A DNA stretch of 64,000 nt from Monodelphis domestica. Lineage: Eukaryota > Chordata > Mammalia > Didelphimorphia > Didelphidae. Positions within the stretch are counted from its first letter, which is position 1. The number at the start of each line of letters is the position of its first letter. Position numbers and translations under genes: made by a program. The stretch is taken from positions 188,918,834 through 188,982,833 of the forward strand of contig NC_077231.1 in assembly GCF_027887165.1 (NCBI RefSeq). The letters are read 5' to 3'. The notes beneath the pieces are model-generated. The model searched no databases, was not told the DNA's origin, and saw only the letters and a list, made by a program, of their open reading frames with translations. Shown here piece by piece: positions 1-11,403 of the stretch.

Positions 1-244
1 TTTTTTTTTATATTTCCCTTCATATTCCTGATACTTTGTTCTTCCAAATGAACTTTGTTATATATATTTTTTCTAATTCAGTAAAAAAGTTTCTGATAGG
101 TTGATGGGTGTGGCACTAAATAAGTAACTTTGGGTAGGATTGTCATTTTTATTATGCTAACCTCATCCTACCCATGAGCAATTAATGTTTTTCCAATTAT
201 TTAGGTCTAGTTTTAATTATGTCGATAGTGTTTTGTAGTTGTTT

Positions 245-571
245 TGTAAAAATGGAGATTTGAAGCCCAGACTTCAATTCCCAGAAATCCTTGGTATTTT
301 CCAGAATTCCCTACAATATCACCCTGAGTTCTCACCTGAGTGTGAGAATACAATTTGTATTTAAACTGACTCTCCGCTTACTTCGCCCCTCTCTCTGCTT
401 CTGCTTCTAAGCTCACCTGTCTCTCAAGATGTAGAGTAAGTGGCTGTGAATGGGCTTTTCAACCCTCCTAGACACTTGCTTTCTTATTTTGTATTTTCTT
501 TATTTCTTAATCTTTAACAAAACTCATAAAATATAATGCTTTTAGCAGAGAAACTAGTTTTAATTGTTACA
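245..571 (+). mobile_element. Solo LTR of an endogenous retrovirus, nested in L1
   Basis: A 327-bp segment starting TGTAAAAATGG and ending TTGTTACA interrupts an antisense L1. The L1 sequence is continuous when the segment is removed. A 4-bp GTTT flanks it on both sides (241-244 and 572-575), as expected for retroviral integration. A relative with the same ends lies at 46,843-47,173. That copy has an AATAAA signal about 50 bp before its end, which gives the plus orientation. No internal retroviral genes are present, so this is a solo LTR. The family was not identified. Confidence 0.8.
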
Positions 572-694
572 GTTTTCACATATTTCTTGAGTTTGTCTTG
601 GCAGATAGATTCCTAAGTATTTTATATTGTCTAGGGTGATTTTAAATGGAGTTTCTCTTTCTAACTCTTGCTGCTGAGATGTGTTGGAAATATA

Positions 695-771
695 CTACTA
701 TTTATCTGCTTGTCCGATAATATATCCAATATATACCGGTAGTATATAGTAAACAGCTACCAAATGCTGAT
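695..771. other. Extra segment inside the L1 RT region
   Basis: Compared with the homologous stretch of another antisense L1 in this window (near 30,360-30,400), roughly 60-75 extra bases sit between the GTTGGAAATATA and AAATGCTGATGAT blocks. The extra piece contains a near-perfect inverted pair, ATATACTACT (690-699) and GGTAGTATAT (739-748). It is either a very short insertion or a subfamily-specific segment. Exact edges are uncertain. Confidence 0.45.
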
Positions 772-791
772 GATTTATGTGGGTTTATTTT

Positions 792-1247
792 TTAACCTGC
801 AACTTTGCTAAAGTTGTTGATTATTTCGATTAGCTTTTTAGTTGATTCTCTAGGATTCTTTAAGTAGATCATCATATCATCTGCAAAGAGTAATAACTTG
901 GTCTCCTCATTACCTATTTTAATACCTTCTATTTCTTTTTCTTCTCCAATAGCTACTCCTAGTGTTTCTAGTACAATGTTAAATAATAGAGGTGATAATG
1001 GGCATCCTTGTTTCACTCCTGATCTTATTGGGAATGTTTCTAATTTATCCCCACTGCAGATGATGTTTGCTGATGGTTTTAGATGTATATTGTTTAATAT
1101 TTTTAAGAAAGGCCCTTCTATTCCTATACTTTCTAGTGTTTTCAATAGGAAGGAATGTTGTATTTGGTCAAAGACTTTTTCTGCATCTATTGAGATAATC
1201 ATGTAATTTTTGTTGGTTTGCTTGTTGATGAGGTCAATTATGATCAT
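792..1247 (-). pseudogene. L1 ORF2 reverse transcriptase domain remnant
   Basis: An open stretch of 151 codons encoding the core of an L1-type reverse transcriptase. Visible motifs in order are [11 protein letters not shown] (RT block with the first catalytic Asp, near residues 19-29), [19 protein letters not shown] (near 77-95) and FADDMMIYL with the catalytic Asp pair (near 121-129). In an intact L1 this domain copies L1 RNA at the nicked target. Full L1 ORF2 is more than 1,200 residues, so this is a small part of it. Neighbouring sequence on both sides continues the L1 reading but with stops and frameshifts. It is a non-functional remnant, not a host gene. Confidence 0.92.
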
Positions 1248-1584
1248 AATGAATGACTCTCCTGACCTGGAGTCTTTTTGGTAATATTCTATTTAAAATT
1301 TTTGCATCTACATTCATTAAGGAGATTGTTCTATAGTTTTCTTTTTCTGTTTTTGGCCTGCCTGGTTTTGGAATCAGTATCATATTTGTGTCATTAAAAG
1401 GAATTTGGTAGAACTCCCTCTTTGCTTATTATGTCAAATAGCTTGTATAATATTGGGATTAGTTGTTCTTTGAATGTTTGATAGTATTCATTTGTGAATC
1501 CATCAAGATTTGGGGATTTTTTCTAAAGGAATCCTTTAATGGTATGTTTGATTTCTTTTTCTGATATGGGGTTATTTAAGCCAA

Positions 1585-2801
1585 CAAATCCCAATACTAT
1601 ACAAACTATTTGATAGAATAAGCAAAGAAGCAGTTCGACCTAATTCCTTTTTATGACACAAATATGGTACTGCTTAAAAAGCCAGGCAGGACAAAAACAG
1701 AGAAAGAGAACTGTAGACCAAACTCCTTAATGAACATAGATGCAAAAATGTTAAATAAGATACTAGCAAAAAGACTCCAGCAATTGATTTTTGTACAAAC
1801 AAAACCAAAATTAGAAGGGAAACAACAAATTGGTAAAAAATCTTCATTACACAAACCTCTGACAAAAGTCTAATTATTCAAATTTATAAGGAGTTAAATC
1901 AATTGTAGAAAAAAATCAAGGAATTCCCCAATTGATAAATAGGTGAGGGACATGAATAAGCAATTTTCTGTTAAAGAAATCAAAACTATTACTAAGCACA
2001 TGAAAAAGTATTCTAAATCTCTTATAATTAGGGAGATGCAAATCAAAACAACTTGAGGTATCACCTCACACCTAGCAGATTGGCTAACATGAGAGCAAAG
2101 GGAAATAATGAATGTTGGAGGCAATGTGGCAAAATTGGGACATTAATGCATTGCTCATGGAGTTGTGGATTGATCATAAGGAAAAAGACTTTTACCGAAA
2201 TTTATAGCTGTGCGCTTTGTGGTGGCAAAAAATTGGAAAATGGGGCTATGCCCTCTGTTTGGCGAGTCGCTGAAAAATTGTGGTATCTTTTCGTGATGGA
2301 ATACTATTGTATTCAAAGGAATAATGAACTGGAGGAATTCCATGTGAACTAGAATAACTTGTAGGAATTGATGCAGAGTGAAAGGAGCAGAACCAGAACA
2401 TTATTCACAGAGACTGATACACTGTGGTACAACCAAATGTAATAGAATTCTCTATTAGTAGCAATGCAATGATCCAGAACAGTTTTGAGGGATTTATGAG
2501 AAAGAACACTATCCTAATCCAGAGGAAAAACTGGAAGTAGAATCACAGAATAGAACACAGAAAAACAACTTTTTGATCACATGAGTTGATGGGTATATGA
2601 TTGAGCATACAGACTCTAAATGATCATCCTAGAGCAAACATCAATAATATGGAAATAGGTTTTGATGAAGGACACATGTAAAACCCAGTGGTATTGCGTG
2701 TCAGCTACAAGACAGGATGGAGGGAGGGGAGAGAAAGAACATCATTCTTGTAACCAAGGAAAAATTTTCTAATGTGACTAATTAAATACAATAAAAAAAA
2801 G
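1585..2801 (+). mobile_element. L1 LINE, internally deleted, with 3' end and poly(A)
   Basis: Plus-strand L1. It begins in ORF2 just upstream of the RT domain and jumps near 1790 to the C-terminal end of ORF2 (around ACCTCTGACAAAAG), so the RT body is lost. It then continues through the 3' UTR to an A-rich tail ending near 2801. The stretch 2055-2800 resembles the L1 3' ends at 53.0-53.85 kb (plus) and 9.57-10.2 kb (minus). It is riddled with stops. Its first ~180 bp are the inverted counterpart of 1286-1468. Confidence 0.85.
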
Positions 2802-2814
2802 GAATGAGGAAAAT

Positions 2815-5340
2815 CAAATTACTGGTTTCAAAAATAAAAAGGATTAATCTACCTCCAATAAAGAGGAATTTAAAGCAATCATTAGGGCCTATTTTGCCCA
2901 ATTCTATGCCAATAATTCAGATAATCTAACCAAAAAAGATGAATATTTAAAAATATAAATTTCCCCAATTAATAAAAAAGTAATAAAACATTGTAATCCC
3001 ATCTCAGAAAAAGAAATTGAACACATCTTCAATGAACTCTTTAAGGAAAAATCCTCAGGGAGAAATGGATTCACAAGTGAATTCTATCAAACAGTTAAAG
3101 AATAATTAATTTGAATACCCTAAACTATTTGGGAAAATAGGCAAAGAAAGAGTTCTATAAATTATTTTTTGACATAAATAAGATACTGATACCTAAGCCA
3201 GGAGGAGCAATAGCAGAGAAACAAAATTATAGACCAATTTCATTTATAATATAGATTAAAAACATAAATAAAATAGTATCAATGAGATTATAGCAATATA
3301 CCACAAAGACCATTTGCTATGACCAGGAGGGACTTAAAACACAAATGCTAGGCTCTTTTAATAATAGGAAAATTATGAGCATAATTGACCACATGAATAA
3401 TAAAAGTAACAAAAATCACACGATTATCTCATTAGATGCAGAAAAAGCCTTTGACAAAATATAATACTCATTTTTATTGTTAAAAATTACAAACCTAGGA
3501 ATGAATGGGCCTTTCTAATAAGTAGTTTCTATCTAAAAATACTCAGCAAGTCTCTTCTGTAATGAGGATAAGGTCTTCCCTTTAAGACCAGCCATGAAGT
3601 AAGGATGCCTATTATCACCATTATTATTTAATATTTTACTAGAAATGTTAGTTTAAGTACTCAGAGAAGAAAAAGAAATTGAAGGTTTTAAAGTAGACAA
3701 TAAGGAAACAATGGTCACTTTTGGCAGATGATCTGATTATACATATAGAGAATCCTAGAGAATCAAGTAAAAACATCTAGTTGAAATTAATATCTTCTGA
3801 AGAAAAGTTACAGGATACAAAATAAACCCTCATAAATCATCAGTATCTCTATAGATTTCCAGCAAAGTACACCAGCAAAAGTTTGAAACTGAATTTCTAT
3901 TTAGAAAAACTCCAGACACTATAAAATATCTGGTAGACTCCCTGATAAGATAAACACAGGAATTATCTATAGAACACAATTACAAAATTTTCACACTAAT
4001 AAAGTCAGATCTAAACAATTGAAAACATATTGATTGCTTATGGGTAGGCCAAACTATCACAATAAAAATTACAATTCTACATAAATTAATTGACTTATTT
4101 GGTGTCATACCAATCGAATTACTAAAATTATTTCATAGAACTAGAAAAAATAATAAAATTCATCTTGAAAAATAAAATATTAAGAGAATCAATTTTTTTA
4201 ATGTGAAGAAGGTTACCTGGCATTCAGTATTAGATCTCAAACTATAAAATAAAGCTATAATAAAAAAACAGTCCGGTACTGGATAAAAAATAGAATGGTT
4301 AATTATTGGAAAAGATTAGATGCACAGTACATAGGAGTAAATGACCATAGCAATTTAGTCTTTGATAAACTCAAAGATTCCATTCTTGAGGAGAAGAATT
4401 GACTATTTGGCAGAAACTGCTCAGAAAACTGGAAAACAGTATGACAGAGACTGGGGATAGACCAAAGTCTCCCATCCAATATCAAGATAAGATCAAAATG
4501 TTTATCTGATTTAGACCTAATGGTGGATACCATGAGAAGATTAGGGAAGTATGGAATAATTTACCTGCTATATCAAGTCAGGAAGAATTTATGAACAAGC
4601 AAGATAGAGAACATTATGAAACACAAAATGAATAATTTGGAAAGATTAAATTAAAAGTTGTTCTTTTTAAACAAATAAAACCAAGATAAGAAATAAGAAG
4701 GGAAACAAGGAACTGGAAAAATTATTTGAGTTTTTATTTAGGGATTTTGGTTTTATATGAGTATTCTCATAAAAATGAACAATATGGAAGTACATTTTAC
4801 ATGATGATACATGTATAACCAATATCATTTCTGGTTGGGGAGAGAGAAGGAAGAGAGACAATATATGTCTCATAATTTTGGAAAACAAATATTATCACAT
4901 GTAATTTAAAATATATTTTTAAAAGAAAAAATTCTCCAAATTAGATAATAGCTAATTATATATGTGGTTCCACCTTGCACCATCAGATCAGCGAAGCTAA
5001 CAAAAAAGGATGGTATCAATTTTGGATGGTCTACAGGAAAAAAAAACAACAAACAAAAAAACAATTTAATGCACTGTTGGTTGAGCTGTGAATTGGAGCA
5101 TGCATTCTAGAAAGCAGCTTGAAACTATGCCTCCAAAGTTCCTAAAATGCAAGCACCTCAATACTAGGCTTATTCCTCAAAGGAACTGAAGAAAGAGCAA
5201 AATGACGTATGTGTGGAAAAATATTATTAGCAGCAATTTGTGTGGAGGCAAAGAACTGGAAAATAATGGAGGGTATATTGATTGATAAAATGTCTAAACA
5301 AAATGCAGTACATGAGTATAATTAAATACTACTGTGTTGT
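2815..5340 (+). mobile_element. Old L1 LINE copy, ORF2 to 3' end
   Basis: Plus-strand, strongly decayed L1. It starts in ORF2 before the RT domain, passes a degraded RT (the LADD-type catalytic block is still visible around 3720-3735), and continues through the ORF2 C-terminus near 4,500. An A-rich 3' region follows to about 5,340. No frame stays open beyond ~80 codons. The part from 4,930 on may be a second, older L1 or HAL1-like 3' fragment, because the UTR-like sequence appears to restart there. Confidence 0.8.
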
Positions 5341-8300
5341 ATTATTTGTTAATTTTATAAACTTCTCAAAGTAGAGGAAACTTGGGTAAATATCAGGGAG
5401 GAATATTAAAACTATTGAGCTGCCCTCCTACATTAATTTCTACCCATACATAGACAAAGAAATGTCTCTTTGGGGTTGATCCATGGTGGGTAACAGAGAC
5501 TATTCTACCAGGTAAGTTGAAAAATGGTGTGCAGTGCCTGCTATATCCATATTTCAAAGGTCATGATAAGTTCTCTCCTCATACCCTCAACCCCCCAAAA
5601 TCTATACTCTTACAGATAATGACTTTTTCTTGGCTGGGTTATACTGGAAGCTGATGATGAAGGAGATACACTGCTTAATCTCTGAATTCAATTTGATAAG
5701 AAGGAGAAAAATTCTGGCATGAAATATTGCATGCTAATTTTGAAAATTATGCCAATTTTTCTATAGCCCTCTTTTCCTTCCTTGTACCCTGCCTGGAAAA
5801 TATCTTTATGTACAAATCTAGTGAGAATGTATTAAATTAAGTTTCCCACTCTTGGTGTGCCTCACAGAGAGCCTGGGATAAGAACAGAGAAGTATCCGCC
5901 CACTATCCATTTGGAAGGACATGTTGTGAATCTCTCCCTATACACAAAGAAGGGGCATAAATAAATTGCTATGTTTCATTTATCCTATTTGGTTTTATTG
6001 CTTGTAGTTAATGGCACTTTTGTTCCACTTTTCCAGTACCTGAGTCAACAAACAACTGGAATTATGTGCTTACAACAATCCCAATCCCTGTATTGAAAAT
6101 TGCACATGAAAAAGTTCTGTGCCTTCTCAGTGTGACAATCCATTTCTCTCTGATGACAACTTAAACAATTTTTGTGGTTCCCTATTGAATTTCTTCCTTT
6201 TGTCCCTAACCTATTCCTTTCCCATATCATGTACTAGCTAAGTGTAATCTTATAGCCATTATTCAAACTTTATTTTTACTCCATTGTCCTTTTCTTCGTT
6301 TTTTTTTACTTATTTTCATGCTTGCCTATATTTCTTCTCTGCATTTCCATCCATTTGGTCTTTCCTTTTTTTACTGTTTAACATTTTGTTAGCAGTAACA
6401 TTATGTCATCCTAAAGCAAACATCATAAAAATATTGAATGGTTCTCTTCTTAGTCCTCATTTTTTGCCTGTCAACATTCTCTCTTCTTTATTTTATAGAC
6501 TTATGTATAACATTTTCCTCTCTCCTTTCTTTTTCATATTTATATCATATTAATTGAATCTATTTGTATCACCTAGTACATTGCAATGAGATAGCTCCAC
6601 AGAACTGAAATAAAACAGTTATCTAATCCACATTTATAACTCTAGTTAAATGTCATTCATAGCACTTTGATCCATGAGCATCTAAGTCGTTTCAGGTTTC
6701 ACAACATAGTTATTTGTACTCTCTCATGATAATGTCTACACATGTAAACTAGTTTTATAAAAATCTATTCAGAAAACATCCAATACTATTTTTATTACCT
6801 GCTAAGGGAACCATTTTTTGGTGTACTCCACACCACAACATCCCCAATTCTTTGTTTATTGTTTTCAACTCTTAGGAAATGCAATTCATTTTTAACAGTA
6901 GCTTAAGCAACTCAAATGGTTTGAGTAAATGTACTGGAAATATTTTGGCCTTTTTTTAAAGGGGAGGGCCAGATATATTATACATAGTACGGTATGATAA
7001 TTTATTTGCCTTTTCACTTGTAAACCAGTTGCCTTATAGCTATAGAGATGTGACCTAAGTTCCAACATTAACATTTATTTTAAAAGGTTATTATTATAAA
7101 TTCCTAGAAACCACCATATTTGGAACCATAGATTCATAAAATTTATTTCTGGAAGTTTCTTAGAGGTCTTTAAGTCTCTATCACTTTATGAAAAAGAAAA
7201 TTAGAGTCTAGAGAGCTTAACTGATTCACTTATCTCCTAATGAAGAGAACTAGGATGAGTATTAAGGATTCCCATTACTTGTATTTTTTTTTGAAAATTA
7301 AATTTTGTGGCAGAGCCATGATCTAATTGGTATCAGAAACTCTTAGCATGATTTTTTTTTCTATTGCTATAATTCCCTGGGAAGCCTGACTTGTTGCTAG
7401 TGACCTGGTTCATATATATCAGAAGCTTGAACTCCTATGTTCCTAGCATCGAGGCTGACTTTCTAGATCCTACAACCATCCTTTCATTCTTTTGGCACAT
7501 TAAAATGAAGGTGACTTTAAAGTTAAAATGTGTTGAACTTACATTAGGTTTTGAAATATCATTCAGATAAATATGTACATATATGTTAAAATTGAAACAA
7601 AAGGTATTTTGAAGTAAATTAAAAAATAAATGCTGATCTATCTTTATTAAAAGATGACTTTGGTTAATTATGGTGTTAGAATTATTAGGAACTTTCACTA
7701 TGGACTTATGCTTGCCCTGTGATCTGCTCTGTCAACTATATTTGGAATCAGTTTTGAAAGGCTGTCTTATCATGATGCAGTATTGTATTGATTATAAAAG
7801 GTATTCTGGAGATTAGGTGGACAATAAAACAATTTAGTAGGCTTCTTGAAAGGAAATAAAGTACCTTGTGTTGAAAGTACATTTTTTATGTTTATATCAG
7901 GTCCATGTAATCTACTTTTACGTGTGCTCCATTGATGAATTTACAGATTTAATTTTCTCTCTACTGCCTGCACTTCCATCATATGCTATGATCATAATAA
8001 TAGGATTAGGTGAAGCAAGGTTGAAATATAGGGCAGCAGTAGGTTTCCATCTGTGACAAACAGAGGTCATATATTAACCTGACATAATATTGTGGGCTTT
8101 TTAAAAAAGCAACATATAATTAAACTGCATTTAATCCCAAAAGGGACTTAGAAGAAAGAAAATACTTAGTAATTTTCCAGAAAAAGATTAAACATTTATG
8201 CAAGAATAGCATCTGCTAGACTAAAAATACCAGTCTCGATATAATACTACAGTCATCAAATCCGTCTGTCCCTTCAAGGTCTCAACACACTGATGTCTAG

Positions 8301-8590
8301 TCCAACAGCATTGTCACTTCCTGCAAAATGACTTTGAATGACTAAACACCATAAGGAGGTGATTATGTCCTTGTGATCACCATGAACTCTTCATCACCCT
8401 TTCATTCGACCATAGGGGAAAGGACATTGGGATGTGGCATGGCAACTTGGGTTCTAAAACCAATTCTGTGAGAAATGAGCATTGGGGAATTTCTTGACCT
8501 CTTGTTAGGGATATATCCATAAGGGAAGGTCTTGATGACTGAGTCAAAGACAGAGGACCATACTGAGAGTAAAGAGAATTATTAGCATGT
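5341..8590. other. Non-coding sequence without a recognised gene
   Basis: AT-rich, apparently single-copy sequence. The longest frames are under 90 codons, of low-complexity composition, and show no recognisable domain. A weak SINE-like remnant may lie at 7,120-7,260. I see no splice-bounded exon, RNA gene or CpG island. Confidence 0.6.
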
Positions 8591-8606
8591 TAAAGAATCT
8601 ACTTCT
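8591..8606. repeat. Target-site duplication, left copy of a 16-bp pair
   Basis: TAAAGAATCTACTTCT is repeated exactly at 14,430-14,445. It is followed immediately by a run of T, the antisense poly(A) tail of an L1. The right copy directly abuts the L1 5' end. A perfect 16-mer at exactly these two boundaries is a typical L1 target-site duplication. Confidence 0.93.
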
Positions 8607-9100
8607 TTTTTTTCCACATTTTTTTTTATTGTCAAGCAACACCCACTTCCATATTTGTCATTGCTGTAAGCACAAAATCATATATAACCAAATCCCAAAG
8701 AAAACCAATTAGAAACTGATGTATCTTTGTGAAAGAGGACTCCAACACTTCTTCTCTGGAGTTAGATAACATTCCCTATCATAAGTCTTTCAGGATTGTC
8801 CCAGATCACTGCTTTGCTGAGAGTAGCCAGATTTTCACACATAATTATCATCTAATATTGCTGTTATTGGGTACAATGTTCTCCCAGTTTTGCTTATTTC
8901 ACTCTGCATCAGTTCATGTAGGCTTTTCCAGTGGTTTTTTTTTTCTGTGCTCTCTTGATTGTCATTTCTTATAGCACAATGGCATCCCATCACCAAAATG
9001 TACCTCAATTTGTTCAGTCATTTCTGAATTGATGGACGTCCCTTCATTGCCCAACTATTTGCCACCATAAAAAGAGCTACTATAAATATTTTTATACAAG
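8607..9100 (-). mobile_element. L1 3' end adjoining the target-site duplication
   Basis: Antisense L1 3' UTR beginning with T-rich sequence (the poly(A) complement) directly at the left target-site duplication. It resembles the L1 3' ends at 28.1-28.75 kb and 43.7-44.1 kb more than the one at 9.57 kb, which points to an older subfamily. TA-rich sequence at 9,101-9,134 separates it from the SINE-containing stretch. Confidence 0.75.
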
Positions 9101-9199
9101 TATATATACATATATATGTATATACAATATATAAGGTCCTTTTACCTTAAAATTTTTAAAGAGGCATGGATAGGAAGGGGAGCTTCAGATAAAAATTTC

Positions 9200-9287
9200 T
9201 CTTGATGCAAATCAGAGCTTTAGAAAGTTGTCCTGGGTCACATGTGATAGAGATAGGACTTGAATTCAGGACTTCCTTTTTCTGGGT
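9200..9287 (-). mobile_element. CORE-SINE/MIR-like fragment
   Basis: Antisense remnant showing the GTCACAT and GACTTGAATTCAGGACTTCC-type blocks found in tRNA-derived CORE-SINEs. It abuts the head of the next SINE. Confidence 0.4.
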
Positions 9288-9530
9288 ACTAGGTAGTGCC
9301 ATAGTGCACAGAGCAATTGGCCTGGAATCAGGAAGACTCATCTTCTTGGGATCAAATCTGGCCTCAGATATTTACTAACTGTGTGACCAAGGGAAAGTCA
9401 CTGAACCCTATTGGACTCAATTTTCTCATCTGTAAAATGAGCTGGAGAAGGAAATGAGTATAAGGAAATGAAAAGGCAGTATCTCTGCCAAGAAAATCCC
9501 AAATGGTCATGAAGACTCAGGCATAACTTA
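9288..9530 (+). mobile_element. MAR1-type SINE (tRNA head, BovB/RTE-like tail)
   Basis: Plus-strand SINE. The tRNA-like head contains an A-box-like AGTGCACAGAGCA region and a B-box-like GGGATCAAATCTGGCC, followed by the CTGTGTGACCAAGGG and CATCTGTAAAATGAG blocks. The tail has GAGCTGGAGAAGGAAATG, CCAAGAAAATCCCAAATGG and CATGAAGACTC, matching the RTE-derived 3' end of marsupial MAR1 SINEs. It lies within the composite L1. Confidence 0.8.
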
Positions 9531-9569
9531 TTAGCTAAATTATAAATTCCTGGTTCCAAGATTGGTTCT

Positions 9570-10195
9570 TTTTTTTCTTGACATTATTTTTTTTTTAATT
9601 TGATCAATTTCAAACATTATTCCTTGGTTACAAAAATCATTTTCTAGTCCTCTCTCCCCTCCCTCCACCCCTCCCATAGCCGACACACAATTCCACTGGG
9701 TATTATATGTGTCCTTGATCAAAACCCATTTCCATGTGGTTGGTATTTGTACTAGGATGCTCATTTAGTCTACGTCCCCAATCATATCCACTTGGACCCA
9801 TGTCATTAAGTAGTTGTTTTTCTTTGGGTTTTTACTCCCACAGTTTTTCCTCTGAATGTGGATAGTGTTTTTTCTCCTCTATCCCTCCAGGTTATTCAGG
9901 ATCACTGCATTGCCACTTATGGAAGAGTCCATTACATTCAATTGTACAACAGTGTATCAGTCTCTATGTACAATGTTTTCCTGGTTCTGCTCCTTTTGCT
10001 CCGCATCACTTCCTAGAGATTGTTCCAGTTCCCATGAATTTCCTCCAGTTTATTATTCCTTTGAGCACAATACTATTCCATCACCAACATATACCACAAT
10101 TTGTTCAGCCATTCCCCAATTGAAGGTTATCCCCTCATTTTTCAAATTTTTTTGCCACAACAAAGCACAGCTATGAATATTCTTGCACCTATCTT
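9570..10195 (-). mobile_element. Second L1 3' end, antisense
   Basis: T-rich start, then a 3' UTR homologous in reverse complement to 53.0-53.85 kb. Blocks such as TATACCACAATTTGTTCAGCC and TTTTTTGCCACAACAAAG are shared. It stops near 10,195, after which the sequence jumps to the EN-RT linker of ORF2. No separate target-site duplication was found for it, so it may be a nested truncated L1 or the result of an internal deletion. Confidence 0.75.
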
Positions 10196-10396
10196 TTTCC
10201 TTATTATTTCATTGGGGAAAATATCCAACCATATCACATAAATTGGCATATTTATTGCCATATAATTGAACAAAATAGTTTTTAATGATTGCCTTAACTT
10301 CCTCCTCATTGGAGGTGAGGTTCCCCTTTTCGTCTATGACACTGTTAATTTGGTTTTCTTCTTTCCTTTTTTTAATTAGATTGACCAGTACTTTGT

Positions 10397-10756
10397 CTAT
10401 TTTGTTTGTTTTCTTTCAAAATACCAGCTTCTAGTCTTATTTATTTGCTCAATAGTTCTATCACTTTCAATTTTATTAATTTCTCTCTTAATTTTTAGGA
10501 TCTCTAATTTGGTTTTCTTCTGAGGGTTTTTAGTTTGTTCGCTTTCAAGTTTGTTGATTTGCATGTCCAGTTCATTGATCTCTGCCTTCCATAATTTGTT
10601 AATATATGAATTCAAGGATATAAATTTTCCCCTGAGTACTACTTTGGCTGCATCCCATAAAGTTTGAAAGGATGTCTCATCATTGTCATTTTCTTCAATG
10701 AAATTATTAATTGTTTCTATGATTTGTTCCCTAACTAACCAATTTTGGAGAATCAC
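10397..10756 (-). pseudogene. L1 ORF2 linker between endonuclease and RT
   Basis: A 119-codon open stretch. LWDAAKVVLRGKFISLNSYI, a Lys/Glu-rich helical region and TRSWYFERK correspond to the L1 ORF2 segment between the endonuclease and reverse transcriptase. In intact L1 this is a connecting region. Here it ends where the sequence jumps to a 3' UTR, so no RT follows. A 22-bp tandem duplication at 10,759-10,802 lies just upstream in coding sense. Confidence 0.88.
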
Positions 10757-11013
10757 ATTGTTTAATTTCCAATTAATTTTTGTTTAATTTCCAATTAATT
10801 TTTAATTTGGCTCTCCATGTACCCTTACTAATCATTATTTTTATTGCCTCATAATCTGAAAAGGTTGCATTTATTATTTCTGCTTTTCTGCATTTGTATA
10901 CCATGTTTTTATGCCCTAGTACATGGCCAGTCTTTGTGAATGTGCCATATGCTACTGAAAAGAAATGTATTCCTTTTTGCTCCTATTTATTTTTCTTCAT
11001 ATATCTATTAACA

Positions 11014-11403
11014 TTAATTTTCTAAGATTTCATTCACCTCTTTTACCTCTTTCTTATTTATTTTTTGATTTGATTTATCTAAATTTGATAGTGGTAGGTT
11101 CAGGTCTCCCACTAGTATAGTTTTACTATATATTTCCTCTTTCAATTCTACTAGTTTCTCCATTAGAAATTTGGGTGCTATACCATTTTGTGCATACATG
11201 TTGATTAGTGATATTTCCTCATTGTCTAGACTCACTTTTATCAGGATGTATTTACTTTCCCTATCCCTTTTAATCAGGTCTATTTTTACTTTGGCTTTGT
11301 CGGATATCATCATTGTAACTCCTGCCTTATTTCTATCAGTTGAGGCCCAATAGATCTTGCTCCAACCTTTAATTCTGAACTTGTGAGTATCTACCCACCT
11401 CAC
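11014..11403 (-). pseudogene. L1 ORF2 endonuclease domain, partial
   Basis: A 129-codon open stretch matching the middle of the L1 AP-like endonuclease, which nicks target DNA. GWSKIYWAS and RNKAGVTMMISDK lie near residues 13-36, the INMYAQN block near 67-73, and GDLNLPLS near 98-105 (the GDFN-type motif carrying a catalytic Asp and Asn). The N-terminal catalytic residues and the C-terminal SDH motif lie outside this open part. It is the most intact endonuclease piece in the window. Confidence 0.9.

Larger units (their letters stand above)
1..1582 (-). mobile_element. L1 LINE fragment (ORF2 RT region), antisense
   Basis: Read on the minus strand this is L1 ORF2 from just upstream of the reverse transcriptase domain (near 1580) through RT and beyond (towards base 1). 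The RT part between 792 and 1247 is still open. The copy runs off the left window edge, so its 3' end is not seen. It is interrupted by a solo LTR at 245-571, and the L1 reads continuously across that insertion when it is removed. A further ~75-bp extra segment sits near 695-771. Frameshifts and stops upstream of 1260 show it is dead. At 1582-1585 it meets a plus-strand L1 head to head. Confidence 0.9.

Noticed and set aside
898..1206. 102-codon plus-strand frame
   Set aside because: Reverse shadow of the L1 RT remnant at 792-1247.
1..2801. Single L1 with twin-priming inversion
   Set aside because: The opposed segments cover the same L1 region and differ noticeably. Twin priming would give adjoining, largely non-overlapping segments of one copy.
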